In this document: piece after piece, positions 21,317 to 33,596 of the stretch
Position numbering within the stretch: position 1 is the first letter of the stretch
Layout: every line of letters begins with the position of its first letter
Assembly: GCF_013426205.1 (NCBI RefSeq)
Contig: NC_089422.1
Coordinates: forward strand, 2,356,001 to 2,420,000
Length of the DNA: 64,000 bases
Source: Metarhizium brunneum
Lineage: Eukaryota; Ascomycota; Sordariomycetes; Hypocreales; Clavicipitaceae
Direction: 5' to 3'
Made by a program: the position numbers and the translations under genes
The notes under the pieces: model-generated
What the model was told of the DNA's origin: nothing
Seen by the model: the letters and a program-made list of their open reading frames with translations, nothing else
Database searches by the model: none

Positions 21317-22019
21317 GGTTGCTGCGACCCCAGTTGGGCTGTTGGAAATCCCTACGCCTGAGGGCTGATGCTCTTGCAAAGCAAAGGACAAGGTGACGAG
21401 TGTGGTGTTTCTCTTCGGACGCTCCTCGACGTGGGGTGGAGGGGCACTGGCTCCATGTCGGCATGACGAAGTGACGTTGGGTTATTTTGGGGATAGTTAT
21501 TAGAGTGGGGGACTGGACCCTTGGCAGGTACCTCCTGGAGACCTGATGCTTGTGTTGGACATGGCCAGGTACCTGGGTACTTAAGTATGTATTGGACAGG
21601 ATTCATGCACCAAGACATGCTCGGAATTCAGGTTGGAACGCCAGTCAAGCAAACCTTGTAGTAAAGACAATCCTTGACTGTGTATATCAAGAGAGAGAGC
21701 GCGCCATCGTCGCAACTATAGCCAAACAAACTCCGACCATGTTAAGCGCCCTGAGCTATACCGTACAGCTTGCAGCAAAACAACAAAGAGAGAGAAAAAA
21801 AAGAACAGCGAGCCGATGCCCTGATACCTCGGCCTTGTTCATCTTGCAGCTTTAAAACATATCAACTGTGAACTCTTCCGGTAAATGCGCATGTTTTCCC
21901 CTACACGGTACATAACCACCATGATCCCATCTCCCGTCTCCTGTTCTTTGTCCTGAACCATCCCAATCTCGGCCGCCATCATCACATCCCCCCCGCTCAA
22001 CACAAGTGGCTTTTCCATT
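21317..22019. other. Intergenic 0.7 kb upstream of inositol monophosphatase
   Basis: Contains a GGTACCTGGGTACTTAAG word near 21567-21585 and a purine-rich segment at 21780-21805. No gene seen. Confidence 0.55.
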
Positions 22020-22768
22020 TTATACATTCTCCCTAAAGGCCGACCTTCTCTCAGTAGGGCTGCTTCCATCGCTCTCCGGTTGACTTGGTCTTGATCTATG
22101 AGTATGCGCCGCAGCCGTATCGATAGGTCGGGGACTGACACCACGCAAACTTGAGACGGCATCATCATCGAATGGATTCTTGTTCTGGGAGACGTCAGGA
22201 CGGCCCGGTTTGCGACCGCGCTCCTCGTCGTCGTAGTCTGCACGAGGGTTCGTGGCCAAATTCATGCTGTAGCTGCTGCCGCCAGGATACTCGGTGTTGC
22301 TATGCCGACCGAGCTCCTGTTCTTCGTAGTATCCGTAGCCGTCGGCTTCATTGCCTACACGCGCATCCCAGGCCTCGTCGGGATCGAGAGGGCCAAAGCC
22401 TCGACGCCCGCCACTGCCGCCCTGAAGAGGCCGCTCGTATGCACCGGCCGCGGAACGATTGTTTCTGTTCTTGACCTTGCGGACCTGATCGTTGAACCAG
22501 CCAACGACGCCGCCGGGAGCTGGCTGCGGGGGGCCGTAGGGGGTTTCGTTTCGTTTCCACGGCAAATACGACGATAGCGTAGGCGGCGGTAACTGTGCAC
22601 GGAAGCAAACAGAGAGTCGACAGTTAGCGTTGACAGACAGAAGACGCGGGTGTCAGTACATACGCCTAGCCTGCGCGCGCGCATTCGAGCAAAGACGACC
22701 CAGCCGCCGACGGCCGCCGTGAGCAGCACGATGATGGTAATGACGATGGCCCCAGCCGTGGACACCAT
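22020..22768 (-). CDS. Small single-pass membrane protein with disordered cytosolic tail (fungal conserved, function unknown)
   Basis: Exons 22768-22664 and 22592-22020; 225 residues. One N-terminal transmembrane helix (about 4-28: AGAIVITIIVLLTAAVGGWVVF) is followed by a short basic stretch (RMRARRLG), a Pro-rich LPPPTLSSYLP and APGGVVGWFNDQVRKVKNR. A segment RGFGPLDPDEAWDARVGNEAD comes next, then a Ser/Asp/Pro-rich tail ending ERRSAFRENV. I recall this signature in Sordariomycete proteins often labelled acid phosphatase-like, but no phosphatase motif is visible, so that label is not supported by this sequence. The topology (short outside part, long disordered inside part) suggests an adaptor or cargo protein. 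Confidence 0.85.
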
Positions 22769-23698
22769 TGTGGGTGGGATGGAGAGACACGGTCTCAGTG
22801 GTGTTGTTTGCAGTGGTACTACTACCAGACTAGTCACTACCAGGTAGGAGCCCAAATCGAAGCAAATGGAGGTGCCAGAGCAACGCGCGACAGAGGTTGC
22901 CGTGCACCGGACCGCGCAGAGACGTCAAAGGTGGTCGCGAGCCCAGATGTTGTGGGATGACGGATGACGAATGACGAATGCACGGCGCAGGCATCCAGAT
23001 TCCGGTAATCGAGCTTGGGGCTAGATTGGGCACAATGTACTTTAAGTTAGCAGCTGCTGGTTTTCGGTTGTCAGCACGTCCAGTTGACGGCCACGGAGCC
23101 GACAAGGAACTGTCCACTTGAGCCGCCTGGCTGGTATTGACATGCACGTACGAGTAGTCAAATAGGTCTGGTATTGGTCGACTGCCCAGGTGCAGGTGCA
23201 TGTGGTGACGAGGTCCGTATGTGTCGTCAATTGATGGCTTCGCAGCCAGGGCTTAGCGTGTCTCCAGTGACACACAGACGCTGTTCACACACCGAGACTT
23301 GGCGCCCGTCACCACCCCGTAGCAACTAGTACATGTACATTAAGTATTGACCAGACCAGACTTCTTCTGCATGTGGGTCTCATAGTTTCAAGATTCGTAT
23401 CATGATACAGCCGTCGAGCAGTGTCAAGCTCATTCATGGATGTTTACGGATTTACGGAGAGTATACGTACATACCTAGCAGGGACCTTAACCTATACCCA
23501 ACATATGTTTGTTTATTTGTTTACTTCTCACTTGCACACTGTGAGGCGCAGGTAGAGCCAACCATAAAGTCACCAATTACATGCATGTACCAAATAGCTA
23601 AAGTCTAGACGTACTACAGGGGAAAATAAAACAAGCTCAAGTCGCTAAATCAATGCATCTCATGGTATAACCTGTCCGCCGATATGCTCTTCCTCGGT
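22769..23698. other. Intergenic 0.9 kb between membrane protein and phytase-like gene
   Basis: Upstream DNA of the small membrane protein and 3' flank of the phosphatase gene. No gene or clear repeat seen. Confidence 0.5.
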
Positions 23699-25278
23699 TC
23701 AGCACTGGTCCCAGAGACCACCTTTTTTGGCAAAGTCCAACCCCTTGAGGAAGTCGCCAACTTCACAGCGCCCGAGCTTGTCTGCCTTGCAGCCCTTGAG
23801 AGGGATTACTCTATCATTGACGAGAACTCGGACCATCTCGTAGTCGTCTCCGCCGCAGTGCATCTTTTCGACATACATGCGTGCTCCGAACGGCACGGCT
23901 TGTGAAGCAGAGTATCCGTCGGCTGTCTTGGGGGACACCCTGCGATCGGTGGGAATTTCAGTAGCGTTGGTATATATCCCGAGTGCGGCGTAGACTGTCA
24001 TCATTGTGTTGTCGTGACTGAAGTCGGCATACAGTAGCCGGTTGAGAGGGAAGGTCGACGGGTTAGAGTCGAGTGTTTCATTTGTTGATGTGTGGTCTTG
24101 GACCGGAGAGTGGGAAAGTCGAGCAATCAGTTCATTAACATATCCTACTCCCTGGGTCGGTCCCAGCGGATTTGCTGGTCCGTAGCCATACCACTTCTCC
24201 AACGATTCGTAATACTCATATCCACGCCACTCCTCCTTGGAAAACAAGCGACAAAAGTCGGAAACTGTCGATTTTTCCGAGGCAACAGTGTTGAAGGGGC
24301 AAAGATCCATAAAGTAAACCGTTTCCTCGAGCGTAATCCTGGCGCCAGGAAGCTTCGCGTTAAGACGCTCCATTATGGGAGTGGCCCAGATATTCTTCCA
24401 GGGGGCTTGTTTGTCGTGTGCAAGCTCCGCGTTAGGTCCAGTTTCAAACGCACCACAGGTTCCATGATCCAAGGTGTTGTTTGACCCGTTATCCTCTGGA
24501 ATGACGAGAATATCCTCCAGGTATTTACTGCCATTCTTGCCCTTGGCTTTGTAGAAGCCATGAACAAAATCTTGCGCTGACATGACGACTCTTTCAGAGC
24601 CCGAGGCTCGAACAAAGGGATGGGTCGAATCCTCCGCTAACTTCTGATAGCGCTTGAAGAACTTTTTTCCAGACTTGACCATTTCCTGCTCGCCAAAGGG
24701 GGTGAGGTCGTCAGAACCTAGAGTATACTTGTAATCCTTGAGAAACTCGAAGCCTTTCCCATAGTCCTTGACATCTTTTTGGATCCGCTCAACCAGGTCC
24801 TTGTAGGCCTTGGACTTGCCGGCCGTCGGGTTGCGGGACCCATGTCGAGACAAGATTGAAGCAAAGGTGACCTCGCATCCCGACGGGATGTCAGGCTTGA
24901 TAGATCCCTTGTGTGCTGAGAAGTACGGCGAGTACTGGCCCCAGTGCTTGCGAAAATCGTGGGTGCAGGAGCCGTTGTTAACGCACGACTCGGAGTCTGA
25001 TCGATCTCGCCTATAAGGAGTCCCTTGTTGAGCAACATTGCGGAGTGGGATGCTGCGTGGCGATGTGACACTTACGCGAAGGCAAAGCCCAGAAAAACAA
25101 AGACGGCGAGCAACATGACGCTCATTGATAATTTAAAAAACCTTGAGCGAGGAGGCCGCTCATCAAAGATTTGCTGTGCATGATTTCGTCCCGTCACGGG
25201 CGCCGGAATGGCCCTATATTTGTGGTTTGGCCCGGCGAGCGTCTTCAGCGAGGCCACGGTATTTGATATTACACCCAT
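23699..25278 (-). CDS. Phytase-like histidine acid phosphatase with N-terminal membrane anchor
   Basis: Exons 25278-25076 and 25010-23699; 504 residues. Histidine acid phosphatases hydrolyse phosphate monoesters, including phytate, through a phosphohistidine. Catalytic RHGSRNP is at 123-129 (nucleophile His124) and the proton-donor HD is His400-Asp401 in DFSHDN. Several cysteines match the disulphide pattern of fungal phytases (CVNNGSC, CGAF, DLCPF, DFC, GC, RC, final WDQC). Instead of a cleavable signal, the N-terminus has about 50 hydrophilic residues with basic RPPRSRFFK followed by one hydrophobic helix (about 51-68). That predicts a type II membrane protein with the catalytic domain outside or in the lumen. 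The intron falls just after the helix. No shorter ATG restores a classical signal, although Met52 or Met55 could give one. Confidence 0.93.
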
Positions 25279-26482
25279 TGTGTCTCGGTCACCAGGTTGG
25301 TCTAGTGCGGGGATCAATATCTGCACGAAGGGTAGTATTGAGTATTGCGCAGCGTTCAATGTACCGAGTACGTCGTGTCGATACGCCGATCCGAGTATGT
25401 TGGGATAAATGCCGCCTTGGCCGCCATCAAAAGCGATTGTTCAACACGGCAGGCCGCAGATTGGAGCCCAGATAAGCAGTGTGAAGCTGGTGGCCGAGAG
25501 GGAAAAGAGAACCAGTGGCTGAGCCCGACGTATAAATACCAGCATCCGAGACCAGACCACATGCAACATTGAAGTCTGACGATTCAGGAGCCTCGTTTAC
25601 CGCGTCATCGCTGCGAGGCTGTTCCAGCCGTACATAGGGGGTTCAGGTGCTCGCTGGGCAGGAGGAACCAACGGCACCAACCAGCCTGCATGTGGTGCTT
25701 GCATCAATTTGGTCTCCTGGTGGTACCGTTGCCGCCACCAACCATGGGCAGCATCGGCCCCTGGTCTCTCAAATGTCGACGGTTGCCCTCGCGCTCGACC
25801 TGCACCCCGTACTTGAGTAAGTAGCTTGCAAACTCACGGTCCCCTCTCCCCAAGCTTCAAAGGTTTCAAAATTCATCTTCAGATACTCCGCCCATTGTTG
25901 CGGTGCTTCAGTACATGTATTGACCACCTCGACTGGAATTTGTGAAATCCATTCATCTACCTAGACACCCAGGCACCCGACTGTCCACCCTTCATCACGA
26001 AGCGCGCCCCCATTGTGCCCAATGAGTCAGTCATTCTTTATTCTCCAAGGGGCCGGTCTTCCAACGCGAAACAATCGTCAATGTAGCTCGCACGCTTTGT
26101 TTCAATTCGACTCTCTCAACATATAATGCTCCTTGCAATGCCTATGCAATCAAAGGGTCTTGCATTCAGTCATAATTTGTTTCATGCATTCATCGTTTCA
26201 AACCTCCCCTTTTGTTCATCCCGTGCCAATGCCAACGCCCGGCACCCCTTCGTCCTTTGCCTGCAGCTTCCACCGAGTCTCAGGCTCCTTATGCCTCATT
26301 CTCTAGAGCCGTTCAAACCCGTCGCAGCGCGTTTCATTATTTTTCTAAAACATCAGTTCGCGTCCTGCATCCCCATGTCGATCCATACTAACGCCAAGTG
26401 CATGCAAAATGGTTATTCATTGAATACAAGTCCCTCCTTTCTCCAGGGTATTCTCTACAAAGTGAAAACGTGAGGCTCTCCC
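25279..26482. other. Intergenic 1.2 kb; phosphatase promoter and 3' flank of the disordered-protein gene
   Basis: An apparent 115-codon plus-strand frame (26126-26473) lies in the likely 3'UTR of the next gene and has no protein character. A TATAAATA element is visible near 25531 on the plus strand. Nothing else is supported. Confidence 0.5.
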
Positions 26483-28152
26483 TCACCTTGCAATGACGCC
26501 AACCGGCGGCTGTCCAATTCTGGCATCGTTTTTGCCAAAGGTTGCTCTCCGTTCTATTTCATGGTGTTCCTCGTGCTTTGACGCCGGCGTGCTTTCGCGC
26601 GAGGATATTGATGGAGTCGTGTGCTGTTCATCCCCGGTTTGCCATGTTGATATACTATCAATCGACTCGCAGCTTCGTTGCCCTACTGTGCCTTTGGAAG
26701 AAACAATTTGATAAAATCCTCCTTTATTCTTAACCGGCCCCGGCTTGTTCGTGACGGCATCAAGGCCTACGGTTTTGCCCTGATCCTGACCAGGGAACAG
26801 CCAGGCGGACACACGTGAAAAGGATTTCTTTTTCCGCAATGGCGGTCGAAGGACAAGTGGTAGTGGCGGCGGCAGAATTTGGCTCTCACACATGGCTTGG
26901 TTCTGCTTCATGGTAGCCCTAAAATTGTCCTCAGGCGTCGTCTTCCTGTGACTCAGCGTTGCGTTGACTGACGTCTTAATTGGTGCAGTTTGAGGTCGCT
27001 CTACATCAGCATTCAGGCGCTCAGCAAATGACGGAGCTGTGGGCGGCAGAGCAGGAATAGAGGGCATGGGTTCTAGGTCTACAGCTAGTTAATATAAAGG
27101 CTTCGACTTTGGACAGCCCAAGAAACCAGAGGCATGTCTACATGAAAAGGTGGAGGGCATACCATGTACGCGGGCTATCGAATGCGCGGTTGAAGGACGA
27201 CTGTTGACGTAGATGCTTTGTCTTTCGATGACGTTGTCGATTTGTTTTTGCAGGATATCGACCTCAATCAAGGCACTTGCTACACGCTCCTTGATAGCTT
27301 CTACCTCAGGACCGGTATAAGCACGGACTCGATATCTAGACTTGGCAGGAATTTGCGGAGGAAGTTCTTCTTCAGTGACGGACCGAGAGGCGTCAACATG
27401 ATGTCTTCGAGGAACGTGAAACGATATAGAGGTGTTACTACGTTGAAGAGACAACTGGTGACAGTCTTCGGAACGTTCTGCACAGTATGCTGGTGGAGGT
27501 GGAGGTGGAGGTGTTGTAATTCTGGGAAACTCAAAATGTGGCAGAAGAGGTGATATATGGCGATCCGTCGAGTATATGCTCAGTTCGAGTGGACGAAAGC
27601 AGCTCTCATGCTCCTCAAATTCATCCTCATGGCATTGATATTGTCGGGGACTTGGCTGACAATCGGATGGGGATACATCAGGGGGGAACTGAAATGAGCC
27701 CGATTGTAAATGTCGAAAATCAGAAGGTGCAGAAATGAGTGGCCTACGCGGCGACCCCTCTGACCAAAATCGATTCCTTCCAGTGAAGCTTGTCCTGCTT
27801 GATCCAAAGCTTTTCCTTGGAGGTCTTTGCTTCCACACAGCATCCGGATATCCCGCCTCAGTCACAGCTACTGGACGAGGTTGAAACGAAGGTTGACTGT
27901 GAACGATCATTGAAGGACGTTTCTCACTACCTAAGAAGATTAGCACCTGTCAGAATCCCAGTTACAGCATGATTTGGATTCGAAGTAGGTATGCATCGAG
28001 ACTAACAAATGGGTAGACCAGAAGCGAGATGCTTACTTACTATAGTACGGCTCTCGCTCGAAGCAAGATGTAAAGGGAGACCAGCAAGTCATAATAATAG
28101 CTGAGAACCACGATACTGTGACCTCACTAGGAGTACAAGTCGATATTTTCAT
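26483..28152 (-). CDS. Fungal-specific disordered protein, polyproline and short coiled coil (function unknown)
   Basis: Exons 28152-28041, 27930-27163 and 27078-26483; 491 residues. I recognise a conserved filamentous-fungal signature at the exon 1/2 join (CFEREPYYSSEKRPSMIV), plus PVAVTEAGYPDAVWKQRP, RRPLISAPSDFRHL, a poly-Pro run PPPPPPP, and the core EVEAIKERVASALIEVDIL with VIERQSIYV as a short helix. The last exon holds EPMPSIPALPPTAPSFAERL and PLRKKKSFSRVSAWLFP. No catalytic domain is seen. The KKKSFSRVSAWLFP patch could bind membranes or serve as a phosphosite cluster (inference). Start uncertain: 28152 gives a short hydrophobic exon 1 (WFSAIIMTCWSPFTSCF); an open frame upstream to about 28404 would add two very hydrophobic segments. 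Confidence 0.8.
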
Positions 28153-30108
28153 ACTACAGGTCAAATAAATGGTGCTGTCTCGGCCCTTGCATATCGTGGA
28201 TTGCGAAAAAGCGAAGAGAGTGAACAAAGAGATTAAGAAAAGCAGGAGGACAAGTGACAACCGACCAGCGAGTTGGATGTTCGAAGACGTGAACAGAAAC
28301 AGAACAACTACAGTCGAGAAGACGACGACGACCTGCCAGGGAACGGCTAAGCCGTCTTTTTCAGACAGGCACCGCGACCTTCGATTAACGTAGGAGAGCC
28401 TCATTTGACCCAACGCCGGGGCCCCGAGGCATTGTGGCCCAAAATACAAACAAAAAAAACTCTCCTTGTTCCATCAACAACAGCTGGGTATGGCGGTTCA
28501 TCCGTGACGGTGCATGATGCCGCGACTTGATAGGCCGTGCTTGAATGAAGGCCATCCAGTCAGCGCTTAGAACAACGGTCCGGGTGGTTGGCACCACCCT
28601 CTGAGATCCAAAGACCCACAAAGAGCGTCAGGCGGCCGGTTGAGCACAGCGAGTCGATGACTTGCATCTGCCTTTGATGGCTGCGCCGTTATCACAAGCC
28701 TGTGGGCGCATTGCCACGGGCTGCTCCCGCGAGGGTCTCGTGGTCTGCAGACATTGGCCAAGGGCCCCCGGTGTTCATGTCCACCACGAAGAGCTGTGTT
28801 TCGATTGGAATTACGTCCTGCCCACGCCACTCACCTAGGAACCTCCCCCTTGGCGACGTGATGGTGTCGCGGTGGACAAAAGCTATTAGAAATATGAGCC
28901 TGCTTTGTCGTTCCGCTGTAAACAAAGCCCCTGTCCTTTCCGGTTTTGATACACGTCGGAGATTTGGACTTTGAGTAGTCTTGCACTTGGCCCAGACGGC
29001 CCAGCCGATCTTTGTCGAGTGGCGCCGCGTCTGTAAGGGAGGTGTTCATGTCTGCCAATGTACGAGTTCGTTGGTTGCTAAGAATAATCCATTAAGTAAC
29101 TGCCTAGGCATGTACTAGTAGTATGTGTACGGAATTTGTACACGGGATCCACGCACGGTCAAGCATTGCTGAAGACTAATATCCATCACCACCTCGTACT
29201 AGGTGGGTTCTGGTTGTAACGGAAGCAGAAAATGGCGTTGGAAGCATTAAACGGCACATGGCCAAAGTCGTCACGGTGAATTGGCAGGCTGGAGCTTTGC
29301 ATCGCATCAGTGGCGTGTTTGAGTCAGGACTCATGCTGGTGAGGCCCATCAACAGGCTCATGCTGACCGTCCTTGATGGCCTATGGTGGTCTGCGCAGCC
29401 GGTGGTGAAGGGCAAAGCCACATGCTTGTCTCACATCTTCGGGCCTCCTCTGTCCATTGAAGCTGTTTTGCACAGCCCGTGGAGGGTAGGCCGAATATAT
29501 ATAGCAAGCGATTATTGTACATTAGTTGAGTAGTGGGTGTGGAGGCAGGTAACTAGGCAATTCCATGCCATGCGCAGGTTGTTGTCATTTCGAGCAGCAC
29601 TGTGACTAGTCACAAGGTACATCGACGATAGTTTTTGGAGGAGTGAAAATGTGGACAAACTTGGCAGTGCCTGCCGCCCAGCATTTACTCAGGTAGTTCT
29701 TGCCGCCTCGGCGAGAGAAGCTACTGATTGATCAGCCGTTAACTGGTGGTATGTTCTCCAAGAAGCATTGAACAAATGGTGACTGGATAAGGAACCTCGG
29801 GACTGCATGTTTGCTTGGAAGGGTGACCATGGCCTTGTTATCTTTTTTATCTAGCCTAATCTGCTCATTGGCCACAATCAAACGAAGCAGTCTTTCTTGT
29901 ACATATGGAGAATTGCAACTTTCAAACGTTACTGGGAAACGGCTTGGGCTGCAATGCAACAAACTAACCCATCTCGTCTGGCGGGGCGGCGGTGACGACT
30001 GGCAGAACTCTAAATTCTCAAGAATAGCGACGCTGATGTAGGCGCCTTACTTGGACCTCCAGCGTCGCATCCATTCGGACGGCGAGCCCGTCAATTGATT
30101 TCGTCGCA
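28153..30108. other. Intergenic 2.0 kb upstream of URB1
   Basis: Short frames on both strands (for example 28692-28925 and 29732-29962 minus) lack ATG or protein context. A possible promoter for URB1 ends at 30108. I see no gene or long repeat. Confidence 0.5.
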
Positions 30109-33100
30109 ATGGTCAAGCGATCGACCCACGACACGGACGGTGCTGCGGCTTTCCGCAAGCGCCAGAAGCTCACTCAGGATATTCCAACTGGCGAGCAAGT
30201 CACGTCAAGCGAACAGCTCCGGCAGCTCTTGACCTTTGACCAGGACATGCGCAAGGCCCGTCACGGTGTGTACCTCTCCAACTTCTGGGGCGCGGGCTTT
30301 TCCCTGCTATTTTACTGATTCTCTCGACGTAAATAGGACTGCAATCATTCAAGAAATTTCTCGATGACATTCTTTCTAGCGATGACGACCGAAAACAGAA
30401 CCTGGCCATCTTGCAAGACTATCTGGAGGGCGTCAAACCGCGAGACACCAGCGAGGAAGCCGTCCACCTCCACGATATCATGGAGATGTGGTCGTTCTCC
30501 ATTCAGGTGAACAACGAGGGCGTTATGTCCTCCGTCGCTGTTGTTCTCGCCCTTGTCCTTCAGGTGCTCTCCGGATCTCTGCATCTTGTGCCATTTGGAC
30601 TTGGCATCTGTCAGACTTTGGTCCAGGAAGCACAGCTCAAATGTTTATCCAGGAACCTTGGATCCGAAAAGGGCAAAGGGTTTATCATTTCCCCCACTCT
30701 ACGGCTTCTGCGTGAAGCTGTCAGCTTTGATGGGGGAGCTTATGCAAAGAAAATCGTGCGCGCCAGAATCTATACCTTTACATCGCTGGGACGAAATCTG
30801 GAAATTGGTCATGTGGGAGATATGCAGGAAGATGTCCGAAAAGCTTCGGTTCGAACCAATGCCGTCCGCTTCTTTTTGAGCTGCCTCAAATACTTGCACT
30901 CAGAAGGTCGAAGAGAGTTGCTGTCACAACGAGATCAACTGTCACACTTGACATATATGATGAAGAATGACCCTCCATATCTTGTGATAGAGATATTGGA
31001 ATCTTTGCAGGCGCATGTCTTGGCTGATAGCAGAATCGCGCGCGAGGTCAAGTTCAAAGCATTCAACACAAAGATTTTAATGCGTATCCTGTCGCTCTAC
31101 TCATATTCTCACACAACTGCCAATGCCGACGAGAAAGACATTGTTTGCGAAAAGGCACACCATCTCTTAACAAACGCCTGTACGACCTATAGTGGCGGCA
31201 TACTCTATCCATACAAAGGCCTATACCCGAAAGAAGCCGACGACGAATTTTCGGCGCTTTCCGCAAAAAATAAAAACAATGAGGCCAATGGCGACCCTTG
31301 GGAAGGAAAGCTTCGAGAAGGTATTCCTGTTTACAACTTTGTACTCTCCGAATTCATTGGTAAACTTCGACCTTGGTCCAACCTGAAGCACTGCGAGCTC
31401 CTGGTTGCTATCTTCCGGGCTGCACCAGAGCTCATTTCGGACTATTTCCACAAGAATCAGTCTTTCACTTTTGAGCCCAAATTATCCATGACATGGATTG
31501 GATACGCAGCATTCTTATTTAATACTATGATGATCCCACTTCCTGCATCATTTGGCGATCCTTCACGATATGCAGCTATGCCCCCTCCGACTCCAGTTCT
31601 CCTCGACAACATTGTTCCTAGGCCAATCAATCAGAAAGTACTCATCCGTTGCCTGTCCCCGAAATCCCACCTGACGTCTTTCTTTGCGACAAGAATTCTT
31701 GTTGCAGCACTGGAGAAGCTTTCAGCGGCACTCAAAATGCTTGATGGTCAATCAAGGCGAAGGAACGCAGTGTGGATGGAGGCAAGTCGGCGGCTGGTGG
31801 ACATGTTTTGTCAGCGGATACCAGACATGAAGGAGATTGTTCGTTGCTACAAAGGCATTCCCGCTGAGAACATTCTTCACAGAACCCTGACAAGCCGCCT
31901 GCTGCGGTTGTACTATGAAGTCATCCCTCGAGTTGCCCTGGCCGCTAACTTTGATGTGTCTCCCTTTTTTGCGGGTGTTCTGGCAGGTCTCAACAGAGAT
32001 AATATCGAAGCCGAGCCCAGAGCTCTAGGTTTAATGGAGCTAGAAAATTTGGTCTTGATTGCCAGTTACTCACCTGGAATGAGATGGTTTGCAAAACTTG
32101 AGGCTCTTGGTCATGGGTACGCTTCCTCACCATTCAATGCACTCTTGCAATTGTTGTGCGGTGATAAGGAGGGTGCACCACTTGGTCAACTTAAAGCTGT
32201 CCTGGGGGATGTTGCTGTGGAAAGCCAAGTCGTGACGAAGTCTGTGTCACTTAAACATTTATTACAAGCTTTGCGATGTGCGAGAGAAACCTTGGGGGCT
32301 GCTGGAATGGAAACCGTATGGTCTTTCCTGGATAATTGTGTCAGTCGTTGCGCCAATTCACCCATCAAATATTTGGACCTGGTGAAAGTCTACTCTTCGA
32401 AGCCAAGTACCTTGGAAACGGACGGCAACATGTCCTTACTTAACGTTGTGATCATGGACCAATTGCCGTATGCTCTGAACGCTGGGGACGAAAAAGCTGC
32501 TAACCAACTTGCGACTTTTGTGTCATTCTACTTCAGCGCTGTTCAAGCGTCAAGCAAGGATGTTGCGCCTCTAGAACGCTTGTACAAGGATATAGAGAAT
32601 CTTTTCTCTACAGCATCAGCCAATCTTGCTGATCTCGGGGATACGAAGCAAGTCAAGACGCTGAAGAAACACGACGGAATCCAGTGGACGACCCGTAAAC
32701 CAGTCTCTGGGGGTGAAGGCGAAATCGAAGGGTCCACTGTCAATCAGGCAGCGCTAGAGGAGATGCTTCATGTGCCTTTTTTGTCAGATGATGATGCTAC
32801 AGTACTTACAAAATGGGTATCCAAAGGCGTGGAAGACATGGTTGAAGATGGATGGGCAGCAGGTCTGGTGCGCCTCTTGGCCTCTGAGCACATCAACTTG
32901 CGAAAAGAGGCGCTGACTGGGGTTCTCAAAATGGCAGCCCAAATCAAGGACTCATCATACGAAGAAAAGACGCAGATCTGGCTACTTCTGTCGGAACTAG
33001 CAGAGTCGTCGAGAGCACAAGTTGACATCGGCCCCGTTCCTTCAGCATTCATCGCATTCGCTATTCACGCCTTGGACGTTCTTAAGAATACTCTCCATCC

Positions 33101-33596
33101 CCTATATCCCAAAGTCAACTCCTATCTTACACGCAGCCCTATCTGGGGGTTGGATAAGCTTCCTTTGGTACATGATATCCTTCACGGAACACCATCGGAA
33201 GATGACAAATACTATACGGAGCTCACTTGGCTGTTCAAGTACCTATTAGACAGTCTCAGAACCCCGCTGGATCTCAGCGTTTTTCATAAGAAGCGCTGGT
33301 TCGAGAAGATATTTGCAGTAGGGAGCAATCCATATCTGCGTTCGGCGTTGCGGACCCGACTTCTCAAGCTTGTATACAGGGCGACATGTATTGAATCTGG
33401 GAGTACAACTCTGATCACGAGATTCGGTATCCTCAGCTGGTTGGACTCTCAGCGAGCCTCTTGCGATGTAGATGAGACAGCCGCGATATACGCGGCCCTC
33501 ATGAAAAGGGCGTGGGAAACGTGCGATCAAGATCGGGTTTGGGCTTGGAGTAAAGGTGGTGTTGATCAGCTTCTGGACAAGATATCCAAAGTATAA
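30109..33596 (+). CDS. URB1: Nucleolar pre-ribosomal-associated protein 1 (URB1/Npa1)
   Basis: Exons 30109-30265 and 30337-33596; 1138 residues. URB1 scaffolds the earliest pre-60S particles with Npa2, Dbp6, Nop8 and Rsa3 in the nucleolus. Seen: basic N-terminus (VKRSTHDTDGAAAFRKRQK), the conserved Npa1 domain around residues 60-400 including LQSFKKFLDDIL, EMWSFSIQVNNEGVMSSVAVVLALVLQVLSG-type segments and TLRLLREAVSFDGGAYAKK. A long alpha-helical HEAT/ARM-like body and the C-terminal URB1_C-type domain (EEKTQIWLLLSELAES) follow. Length is shorter than yeast URB1 but usual for filamentous fungi. The single small intron falls after codon 52. Confidence 0.94.

Noticed and set aside
26126..26473. 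115-codon plus-strand frame antisense to the 3' end of the disordered-protein gene
   Set aside because: No motif, and best explained as the 3'UTR of the minus-strand gene read backwards.
29732..29962. Minus-strand fragment with faint resemblance to a hAT transposase segment
   Set aside because: Too short and weak; flanking frames hold stops and no terminal inverted repeats or target duplication were seen.
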